Below are positions 1-5,974 of a DNA stretch of 6,097 nucleotides, piece after piece (positions within the stretch are counted from its first letter, which is position 1; each line of letters starts with the position of its first letter). The stretch is from Clostridia bacterium (GTDB lineage: Bacteria > Bacillota > Clostridia > Oscillospirales > CAG-272). The stretch covers positions 1 to 6,097 of the forward strand of contig JAFNZX010000227.1 in assembly GCA_017382615.1 (NCBI GenBank), written 5' to 3'. The position numbers and the translations under genes were made by a program. The notes beneath the pieces are model-generated. The model was given only the letters and a program-made list of their open reading frames with translations. It did no database searches and was not told the DNA's origin.

Positions 1-1215
1 AACCGTATCTATACGCAATACTACCGCTCGCGCGGCTATGATTTCGACATCACCAACTCCACCGCCATTGACCAATCCTTTGTCCAAGGGCGGGATATTT
101 TTGATAACGTCCGCGAGATCGCGGGCGAGATCTTTGACAGCTACGTGCGCAGACGCGGCAGCGTAGAACCGCTGTTTGCCGCCTATTGCGACGGCGTAGA
201 GGTGACGTGCAACGGGCTTTCACAATGGGGATCGGTGGACCTTGCCAATCGAGGACTCTCCCCTTACGAAATTCTGACCACCTATTACGGCGACGATATC
301 GACATCGTTACCGACGTGCCCGTAATGGGTCTGGACGTTTCCGTTCCCGTGTTTCCCTTGCGCGTGGGCAACGTGGGCGATGACGTGCGCACCGTGCAGA
401 TCAGGCTCAATCGCATAGCGCAAAACTATCCTGCCATTCCCAAGATCGTGCAGACCGACGGCATTTTCGTCGAGGATACCGAGGCTGCTGTGCGCGCCTT
501 TCAGGAGATCTTTAATCTGACCCCCGACGGTGTGGTAGGCAGAGGCACGTGGTTTGCCATTCAAGCCATTTATGCAGGCGTAAAACGGCTCAACGAGCTG
601 GACTCCGAGGGCATTCGCCTGGAGGAGATCACCAAACAGTTTCCCGAGGTGTTGCGCCAAGGCGACAGCGGCACGGGCGTGCTCAGCCTGCAATACTACC
701 TGAGCTTTCTTTCAGCTTACTACAACACCATTCCCGCCGTGACCATAGACGGCACGTTCGGACCTACCACCCGCGCTGCCGTGACCGATCTGCAAACCAC
801 GTTCGGACTTGTCCCCGACGGCATTGTGGGGCAGGAAACGTGGGAGACCATGTACCGCGCGTACCTTGGCATTGTGGGCACAGTACCGGAGGAATACACC
901 GTCAGCGGTGCCATTCCGTTTCCCGGTGTGGTACTGCGGCAGGGCGCGGATTCGCCCGCCGTGCGCGTGCTGCAGGAGTATCTGAACCGTATTTCCCAAG
1001 CGTACCCCTCCATTCCCTCTGTCACTCCCACGGGGTACTTCGGCAATCAGACCGAGGCAAGCGTGCGCGCCTTTCGCTCGACGTTTGGTCTTCCCGCCTC
1101 GGGCGTGGTGGATGCGATCGCATGGACTGCCATTGCTGATCTTTACGCGGATCTGATCGCATCGGACACCTTACAAGACGGACAATATCCCGGGTTCGCA
1201 GTAGGTGAACAATAA
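1..1215 (+). CDS. SpoIID-like protein with three peptidoglycan-binding domains (5' partial)
   Basis: The reading frame is open from base 1, so the gene starts left of the window; 404 residues are visible. Residues 1-104 resemble the C-terminal part of the SpoIID/LytB family, which in sporulation proteins cleaves or remodels peptidoglycan. The clearest match is GLSQWGSVDLANRGLSPYEI followed by LTTYYG, the usual SpoIID ending (G-SQWG-A--G---EIL--YY). The catalytic glutamate of SpoIID lies further N-terminal and cannot be judged here. Three PG_binding_1-type repeats follow at about residues 120-193, 218-291 and 312-385. Each has the pattern 'L--G--G--V--LQ--L', then 'DG-FG--T--AV--FQ--FGL-PDG-VG--TW'. 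The protein probably binds and may act on cell-wall or spore-cortex peptidoglycan; the substrate is inferred. The next gene begins 12 bases after the stop, so the two are likely cotranscribed. The domain calls are firm; the cellular role is less so. Confidence 0.85.
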   Translation, partial: NRIYTQYYRSRGYDFDITNSTAIDQSFVQGRDIFDNVREIAGEIFDSYVRRRGSVEPLFAAYCDGVEVTCNGLSQWGSVDLANRGLSPYEILTTYYGDDIDIVTDVPVMGLDVSVPVFPLRVGNVGDDVRTVQIRLNRIAQNYPAIPKIVQTDGIFVEDTEAAVRAFQEIFNLTPDGVVGRGTWFAIQAIYAGVKRLNELDSEGIRLEEITKQFPEVLRQGDSGTGVLSLQYYLSFLSAYYNTIPAVTIDGTFGPTTRAAVTDLQTTFGLVPDGIVGQETWETMYRAYLGIVGTVPEEYTVSGAIPFPGVVLRQGADSPAVRVLQEYLNRISQAYPSIPSVTPTGYFGNQTEASVRAFRSTFGLPASGVVDAIAWTAIADLYADLIASDTLQDGQYPGFAVGEQ

Positions 1216-1227
1216 AAGGAGGAGAGT

Positions 1228-1767
1228 ATGCCCGATCAAAGCAATCATCCCAACTACTCGCCTGCCGTTGCCAATCTGCAAAGATATTTGCGGCAGCTGG
1301 CGTACCACACCGAGGGCATCGGTCAAGTGCCCGTAGACGGTATTTTCGACTCCGCGACGCAAAGCGCGCTGTCCGATTATCAGCGCGTGTCCGGCATTCC
1401 CGTCACCGGCACGGCAGACCGCGAAACCTGGGAGCGACTATACGCCGATTATCTTGCTTCCCTTGCGTTTTACGCACCGCCAACGCCCGTTTCTCTGTTT
1501 ATCAGGACACCGCCCGGCGGATATCTTGATCTTGGCGCCCTGGGCATTGACGTAGCGGTTTTGCAATATATGCTTGGCGAGCTGACGCTGCTTTATGTGC
1601 TGACGCCTCCCGATATTTCGGGCAATTATGACCAAGCCACTAAGCAAGCCGTGCAAGAAATGCAGGCTTATCTCAATCTTACCCCAAACGGACTTACCGA
1701 CGTGCTGACCTGGAACGCCATCACCGACCGTTTCAACGCCCTTCCCGCAGGAAGCGAAACAGAATAA
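1228..1767 (+). CDS. Small two-domain peptidoglycan-binding protein
   Basis: This 179-residue protein starts at an ATG preceded by AAGGAGG (1216-1222) with a 5-base spacer, which fixes the start. Residues 11-77 form a PG_binding_1-like domain (AVANLQRYLRQL, then VDGIFDSATQSALSDYQ, GIPVTG, and ETWERLY). Residues 104-168 form a second, more diverged copy (IDVAVLQYML, GNYDQATKQAVQEMQ, LNLTPNGLTDVLTWNAI). The second copy lacks the usual DG before the F/Y-G-T segment and has SGNYD instead. No signal peptide or membrane segment is visible: the N-terminus, MPDQSNHPNY, is polar. It could therefore act inside the mother cell or forespore, or leave by a non-classical route; this is inference. It lies 12 bases after the SpoIID-like gene and shares its domain type, so it is probably a companion wall-binding protein in the same operon. 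No enzymatic domain is seen. The precise function is unknown. Confidence 0.82.
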   Translation: MPDQSNHPNYSPAVANLQRYLRQLAYHTEGIGQVPVDGIFDSATQSALSDYQRVSGIPVTGTADRETWERLYADYLASLAFYAPPTPVSLFIRTPPGGYLDLGALGIDVAVLQYMLGELTLLYVLTPPDISGNYDQATKQAVQEMQAYLNLTPNGLTDVLTWNAITDRFNALPAGSETE

Positions 1768-1777
1768 ATTTTCATTT

Positions 1778-1815
1778 GCGCCCCGATGCGACAGTTTTTT
1801 CGCCTCGGGGCGTTT
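1778..1815 (+). terminator. Terminator-like hairpin after the peptidoglycan-binding genes
   Basis: An 8-base perfect stem, CGCCCCGA (1779-1786) with TCGGGGCG (1805-1812), is followed inward by one T/C mismatch and a further GCG/CGC stem (1788-1790 with 1801-1803). The loop is ACAGTTTTTT. It begins 11 bases after the stop codon at 1767. The stem is GC-rich as in intrinsic terminators, but the T run lies in the loop and only TTT follows the stem, so termination may be incomplete. It separates the wall-protein operon from mcsA. Confidence 0.6.
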
Positions 1816-1820
1816 ATAAT
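1815..1820 (+). promoter_or_regulatory. Possible -10 element for the mcsA-mcsB-clpC operon
   Basis: A perfect TATAAT lies 35 bases upstream of the mcsA ATG and would give a leader of about 30 bases. No good -35 hexamer is found 16-18 bases upstream: that stretch is the terminator loop, and the best TTGACA-like match (GCGACA, 1788-1793) is 21 bases away. There is no extended -10 TG. No CtsR heptad repeat and no CIRCE element are visible between 1768 and 1855. It could be a weak or activator-dependent promoter, or chance in an AT-rich gap. Confidence 0.35.
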
Positions 1821-1855
1821 GAAATAGACTAACAAAAGAAAGGAATATTTCCGCT

Positions 1856-2383
1856 ATGCTATGTGAAAAATGTAAAAAGAAAAAGGCAACCGTCTTTTAC
1901 AACGAAAACCTTGGAGGGAAAACGCGCTCCTGCTCGCTTTGTGCAGACTGTGCCGACAACATGCGACGCACGGGCGAATTGGAGGACATACGCATTCCCG
2001 GCACGTCCGCAGCGTTTGGTTGCAGTGAGAGTGCCATGTTCGGCAATCTGTGCGGCATCACCGTCCCGCACAACATTGCTGCCGTGCGCACCTGCCCCGT
2101 ATGCTCTTCGTCCCTGGCAGGCATTGCCGAGAGTGGCAGCGTTGGCTGTGCTGCCTGCTACAAAACCTTCCGTGATGAAATTTCCGGCTCGTTACACGCC
2201 CTGCCTCAAGGCACGCCCTATCCCGGACGCATGCCCAAAAACTACAGACTGCGCCGTGAAAGAGAGGCTCGTGCGGCACTCTTGAAGGAGCAGATGAAGC
2301 AAGCGGTGCTTGCCGAGGATTTTGAAACAGCCGCCCTTTTGCGTGATCAGATACATACGCTCAAGGCACAAAACGCATCGTAA
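1856..2383 (+). CDS. mcsA: McsA, zinc-binding activator of the McsB arginine kinase
   Basis: McsA is the zinc-finger partner that activates and stabilises McsB and links it to ClpC. This 175-residue protein matches the family along its length. It has four Cys-x2-Cys pairs: C3/C6, C26/C29 (with C32), C80/C83 and C98/C101. The last pair sits in the family signature GCAACYKTF. A linker with PYPGRMPKN corresponds to the conserved Y/H-x-G-K-x-P stretch. A C-terminal UVR motif covers about residues 142-170 (KQAVLAEDFETAALLRDQI). All zinc ligands appear intact. The ATG follows GAAAGGA (1838-1844) with an 11-base spacer; no other in-frame start precedes C3. It is first in an operon with mcsB, 14 bases downstream, and clpC. 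In B. subtilis ctsR precedes mcsA; here the neighbour is a peptidoglycan-binding gene, so ctsR is absent or elsewhere. The identification is firm. Confidence 0.93.
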   Translation: MLCEKCKKKKATVFYNENLGGKTRSCSLCADCADNMRRTGELEDIRIPGTSAAFGCSESAMFGNLCGITVPHNIAAVRTCPVCSSSLAGIAESGSVGCAACYKTFRDEISGSLHALPQGTPYPGRMPKNYRLRREREARAALLKEQMKQAVLAEDFETAALLRDQIHTLKAQNAS

Positions 2384-2397
2384 GGAGGAACAAGAAA

Positions 2398-3405
2398 ATG
2401 GCTTGGTACAATACCCCGGGATATGAAAACGACACCGTGATATTCTCGCGCATCACGCTGTCCCGCAATTTGGAGAAATACCCCTTCTCGCAGCGCATCT
2501 CGCCCAAACAGGCAGCCCAGATCATTGCCGAAGTGGGTGGCATGCTGGAGGGAAACGGCTTTTCCATGATCAATTTTTCGGATATCTCACCCACCGCTGC
2601 CGCTTCCTACGCAGAAAAATACTACGTCACCAAGGAATTTGCATCGATTAGTCTGCCGCATGCGCTGCTTTTAAACGAGCCCTGCAATCTTTCCGTCATG
2701 CTGGGCGGCAAGGATCACGTGCAGATTTGCTGCACACTCCCCGGGCTTTCTCTGCAGGATGCAGCGGCAAATGCATTTAAAATGGACGATCTGATTGACG
2801 AAAAGGAGGCTTACGCATTTGATGCGGGGCTTGGATATCTATGCTCCGATCCGCTTGAATGCGGCACGGCAATGCGCGCCTATGCGCTGCTGTTTTTACC
2901 TGCGCTGACCTTGCACGAGCAGATAGATCCACTCTCCGTCAAGCTCTCGGGGCTGGGCATTTCCCTGCGCCCTCTGATCAGCGGCACGCAGATGCACAAC
3001 TGCCTTTACATGCTTTCCTGTCGCTCCTCCCTGCGCGCCTCGGAGGGTGAGATGCTGGAGCGCATGGAGGACACCACACGCCAGATCCTTGAGAGCGAGC
3101 GTAAGCTATGCGACCGCGCAAAGGCGGAGCGCGCCGCCTATCTGACCGACCGCGCTATGCGCGCGCGTGCCATTCTCGGCAATGCACATCTGCTGAGTGC
3201 AGACGAATTTTTGCAATTGTCGGCAGACGTCAGGTTTGGGATCAGTCTGGGCATTCTCAAGGACATTTCCCCCGATCTGCTCAATACGTTGCTGGTCGAG
3301 ATTATGCCCTGCACCATGACACTCAGCGCCGAGCAGCCCTTGCGCACGGTACAGGAGCGCGATTTGTTCCGTGCCGCATTGGTCAAGCAGCGACTGGGTG
3401 CATAA
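2398..3405 (+). CDS. mcsB: McsB-like protein arginine kinase, probably catalytically inactive
   Basis: This 335-residue McsB homologue belongs to the phosphagen-kinase fold family; McsB normally phosphorylates arginines of proteins destined for ClpCP. Family landmarks are SRITLSRN (17-24), LSVMLGGKDHVQI (98-110), FPG-like LPGLSLQDA (114-122), GYLCSDPLECGTAMRA (146-161), DVRFGISLGILK (277-288) and ERDLFRAAL (320-328). Compared by eye with B. subtilis McsB, key active-site residues are changed. The E121 position is K105, the C167 position is D151, and the loop holding E212 (195-201, SGTQMHN) has no acidic residue. Nucleotide-binding arginines R31, R86 and R125 appear as T20, A69 and Q109; R18, R160 and R191 are kept. 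The C-terminal RDxxRA phosphoarginine pocket (321-326) is intact. The ORF is full length, with AAGGAGG (2382-2388) overlapping the mcsA stop, so it looks maintained rather than decayed. It is likely a pseudokinase adaptor for ClpC. Family certain, loss of activity inferred. Confidence 0.9.
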   Translation: MAWYNTPGYENDTVIFSRITLSRNLEKYPFSQRISPKQAAQIIAEVGGMLEGNGFSMINFSDISPTAAASYAEKYYVTKEFASISLPHALLLNEPCNLSVMLGGKDHVQICCTLPGLSLQDAAANAFKMDDLIDEKEAYAFDAGLGYLCSDPLECGTAMRAYALLFLPALTLHEQIDPLSVKLSGLGISLRPLISGTQMHNCLYMLSCRSSLRASEGEMLERMEDTTRQILESERKLCDRAKAERAAYLTDRAMRARAILGNAHLLSADEFLQLSADVRFGISLGILKDISPDLLNTLLVEIMPCTMTLSAEQPLRTVQERDLFRAALVKQRLGA

Positions 3406-3427
3406 GAATACGCAAAAAGGATAACAC

Positions 3428-5827
3428 ATGAACACCAAATTCACAAAAAAAGCGCAAAACGCGCTGGAGCTTTCACAAAAATTCGCAGCCCAGCTTGGAC
3501 ACACCTACATTGGCTCTGAGCATCTGCTCATGGGACTCGTGGGGGAAAATGATTGCGTAGCAGCAAAAATTTTGCACGGTCGCGGTGTAGATCTTACGCA
3601 CGTGCGCGATGCGGTTGCCTCGCTGACGGGTGTCGGCTCGTATTCCGTCGTCTCTCCCGAGGATATGACGCCGCGCCTGCGCAGGATCATTGAGGGGGCT
3701 GCGCGCGAATGTGCCAAAAGCACGCAATCATATATCGGCACGGAGCATTTACTGCTGGCACTGTGCAGTGAGCACGACGCGGTTGCCTCACGCATTTTAG
3801 ACGGCATGGGTGTTCCCGTTTCGGATGTGATATCGGACTGTAAGGGTTTTATCTCCAATACAAAAAAAGGGGGGAAGCAGCGCGGCGGAAAAGACAAGGG
3901 CGACGACGTCCTGCAGGGCTTTGGCAAGGATCTGACGTACGCTGCGAGATCAGGCACGCCCGATCCCGTAATCGGACGCGACGAGGAGACCGCACGCGTC
4001 ATACAGATCCTTTCCCGCAAGCAAAAGAATAATCCTTGTCTGATAGGAGAGCCTGGAGTGGGCAAAACCGCGGTAGTGGAGGGCTTGGCACAGCGCATTG
4101 CGGCAGGTGAGGTGCCCAAAAACCTGACTCACAAGCAGATCATATCGCTTGATCTTGCCTCCATGATTGCAGGTGCCAAATACCGAGGTGAATTTGAGGA
4201 ACGATTCAAGGCGGTGCTCGCGCGTGCCTCTTCCGATCCTGAGATCATTTTGTTCATTGACGAGATCCACACCATCATCGGCGCGGGTGCTGCAGAGGGG
4301 GCGGTGGATGCGGCAAACATCATCAAGCCCGCTTTGGCACGTGGCGAGATGCAGGTCATCGGTGCAACAACGCTTTCGGAATACCACCGCTATATCGAAA
4401 AGGACGCAGCCCTTGAGCGCAGATTTCAATCGGTGCTGATCAAAGAGCCGACCGCGGAGCAAACCCTGGAAATTCTCAAGGGACTGCGTCCGAGATATCA
4501 GGAGCATCACGCGCTTGCCATTTCGGACGGGGCGCTGAGAGCAGCCGTGAGCATGTCGCAGCGCTATATCACCGACCGTTTTTTACCCGACAAGGCGATC
4601 GACCTTGTGGACGAGGCGGCGGCGCGGCTGCGGCTTTCTCTTTGCAAGGCATCCCCCGAGATCAAGGCACTGCAGGCAGAGCTCTCACAGCTTGCGACGC
4701 AAAAGGAACAGGCGGTATCAGAGCAGGATTTTGCACGTGCAGCCATGATACGTGAGCAGGAAATTACCGTACAAGACAAGCTAACCGTGCTGCAATCCGA
4801 CCTGCACGCGGATACTGTGCAGGATTTGCCCACCGTGACCGAGCGCGAAATTGCCGAAGTGGTAACCCAATGGACGCAAATCCCCGTGACGGGGCTTTTG
4901 CGCTCGGAGCGAGAGCGGCTGCTTGCCTTAGAGGACGAGCTGTGCGCGCGCGTGATCGGGCAGGATCGGGCTGCGCGGGCGGTCTCAGCTGCCATTAAAC
5001 GCGGCAGAACGGGCATGAAGCAAGCGGGCAGACCCATTGGATCGTTCATATTCCTCGGACACACGGGCGTGGGAAAAACCTTAATGTGCAAAGCCTTGGC
5101 ACGCGCGCTGTTTGGTACGGAGGACGCCATGATACGGCTTGACATGTCGGAATATATGGAAAAGCACAGCCTTTCCAAGCTCATCGGCTCTCCTCCCGGC
5201 TACGTGGGCTACGAGGAGGGAGGTCAGCTGACCGAGCGCGTGCGGCGTGCGCCCTACAGCGTGCTGCTCTTTGACGAAATCGAAAAGGCGCACCCGGACG
5301 TATTTCACCTGCTTTTACAGGTGTTGGACGACGGATCTTTGCGCGACAGCCAAGGGCGGCGCGTGGATTTTTCCAACACGGTCATTATCATGACGTCGAA
5401 TGCAGGCGCAGGAAAGCGCAGCCGCAGCATCGGCTTTTCGGCAAGCGAACAGACAGAGGCAGCCGAGCACATGCGCGCTGCGCTGCGTGAGCTGTTCCCT
5501 GCCGAATTTTTGGGCAGAGTGGATCAGATTATCGTATTTGCGGATCTTGACCGCACGCACGCCGTGCGCATTGCCAAGACTATGCTTGACGAGGTGGCAG
5601 AACGCGCACGCGCCCTTGGCGTTACGTTGGAGTTTGACGCAGGCGTTGCCGCGTGGATCGCCGAGATCGGCTACGCGCCCGAAAAGGGCGCAAGAGAGCT
5701 GCGCCGCGTCATTACCGAGCGGGTAGAGGATGCATTTGCCAATGCGCTGCTGGAGGAAAGGATCAAGGCGGGAGAGCACGTGATTGCAAGTGTAGAAAAC
5801 GGCAAGGTATTGTTTTCCGTGCAATAA
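3428..5827 (+). CDS. clpC: ClpC, AAA+ unfoldase of the ClpCP protease
   Basis: ClpC is a cytoplasmic hexameric ATPase that unfolds proteins and feeds them to ClpP. The 799-residue protein has the full class architecture. A double Clp-N domain (1-140) carries E31 and E106 in YIGSEH and YIGTEH, the glutamates known to dock phosphoarginine in B. subtilis. A Lys/Gly-rich linker (146-160) leads to D1, with Walker A GEPGVGKT (207-214), Walker B FIDE (276-279) and arginine-finger LERRF (329-333). The middle domain (about 410-460) has a UVR-like motif with F435 at the regulatory phenylalanine. D2 has Walker A GHTGVGKT (544-551), Walker B LLFDEIEK (613-620), the ClpP-docking tripeptide IGF (668-670) and sensor-2 GARELRR (754-760). 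D2 oddities are H for P in Walker A and FLGRVDQ (694-700) where FxNRxDE is usual. The ATG follows AAGGA (3417-3421), 22 bases after mcsB, so it is cotranscribed. Identification is very firm. Confidence 0.97.
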   Translation: MNTKFTKKAQNALELSQKFAAQLGHTYIGSEHLLMGLVGENDCVAAKILHGRGVDLTHVRDAVASLTGVGSYSVVSPEDMTPRLRRIIEGAARECAKSTQSYIGTEHLLLALCSEHDAVASRILDGMGVPVSDVISDCKGFISNTKKGGKQRGGKDKGDDVLQGFGKDLTYAARSGTPDPVIGRDEETARVIQILSRKQKNNPCLIGEPGVGKTAVVEGLAQRIAAGEVPKNLTHKQIISLDLASMIAGAKYRGEFEERFKAVLARASSDPEIILFIDEIHTIIGAGAAEGAVDAANIIKPALARGEMQVIGATTLSEYHRYIEKDAALERRFQSVLIKEPTAEQTLEILKGLRPRYQEHHALAISDGALRAAVSMSQRYITDRFLPDKAIDLVDEAAARLRLSLCKASPEIKALQAELSQLATQKEQAVSEQDFARAAMIREQEITVQDKLTVLQSDLHADTVQDLPTVTEREIAEVVTQWTQIPVTGLLRSERERLLALEDELCARVIGQDRAARAVSAAIKRGRTGMKQAGRPIGSFIFLGHTGVGKTLMCKALARALFGTEDAMIRLDMSEYMEKHSLSKLIGSPPGYVGYEEGGQLTERVRRAPYSVLLFDEIEKAHPDVFHLLLQVLDDGSLRDSQGRRVDFSNTVIIMTSNAGAGKRSRSIGFSASEQTEAAEHMRAALRELFPAEFLGRVDQIIVFADLDRTHAVRIAKTMLDEVAERARALGVTLEFDAGVAAWIAEIGYAPEKGARELRRVITERVEDAFANALLEERIKAGEHVIASVENGKVLFSVQ

Positions 5828-5843
5828 ACGTAGATATTATACT

Positions 5844-5870
5844 GTAGGGACAGGCGCCCTCGACTGTCCG
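5844..5870 (+). repeat. 27-base hairpin repeat, copy A
   Basis: First of three copies of a 27-base unit that begins GTAGGGACAGGCG and ends CTCGACTGTCCG; this copy has CC between them. Each unit folds on itself: GGACAG pairs with CTGTCC, then a G/A mismatch, then CG with CG around a four-base loop. It starts 17 bases after the clpC stop. Short GTAGGG-type palindromic repeats of this look are common between genes in clostridial genomes (general knowledge, no search made). Confidence 0.8.
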
Positions 5871-5897
5871 CCTTACTTGTACTTTTTCTTTGTGATC

Positions 5898-5924
5898 GTA
5901 GGGACAGGCGTCCTCGACTGTCCG
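5898..5924 (+). repeat. 27-base hairpin repeat, copy B (direct)
   Basis: Direct copy of unit A, 54 bases further on. It differs from A by one base, T for C at the fourteenth position (5911). The spacers after A and after B both contain GTACTTTTT, so the repeated block may be longer than 27 bases. Confidence 0.8.
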
Positions 5925-5947
5925 TTCCATGCAATGGTACTTTTTTG

Positions 5948-5974
5948 CGGACAATCGGGGACGCCTGTCCCTAC
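5948..5974 (-). repeat. 27-base hairpin repeat, copy C (inverted)
   Basis: Inverted copy: its reverse complement matches copy B at 25 of 27 positions. B and C can therefore pair into one long stem with a 23-base loop (5925-5947). That loop contains a small CCAT-GCA-ATGG palindrome followed by six T. The pair may protect the 3' end of the clpC transcript or help stop it, but no T run follows the long stem. Confidence 0.8.

Larger units (their letters stand above)
5828..5974 (+). other. Intergenic repeat array after clpC
   Basis: This stretch carries the three repeat copies and no recognisable gene. No classical intrinsic terminator (GC-rich stem directly followed by a T run) is present after clpC; the hairpins of the repeats are the only strong structures. 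In B. subtilis radA follows clpC; it is not in this window. The - strand frame that crosses the array reads repeat and clpC antisense sequence and shows no family features, so it is not called. Confidence 0.6.

Noticed and set aside
145..1215. A start at the GTG at 145 for the first gene
   Set aside because: The frame is open to base 1 and residues 1-48 (for example NRIYTQYYRSRGYDFDI) belong to the same SpoIID-like domain, so 145 is internal.
3950..5184. Long - strand frames inside clpC
   Set aside because: They are shadows of a strongly conserved + strand gene and show no domain features.
5835..5840. TATTAT as a -10 box after clpC
   Set aside because: No -35 partner and no gene with a start codon downstream.
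5844..5974. CRISPR array
   Set aside because: Only three units, one inverted, uneven similar spacers and no cas genes; it fits an intergenic palindromic repeat better.
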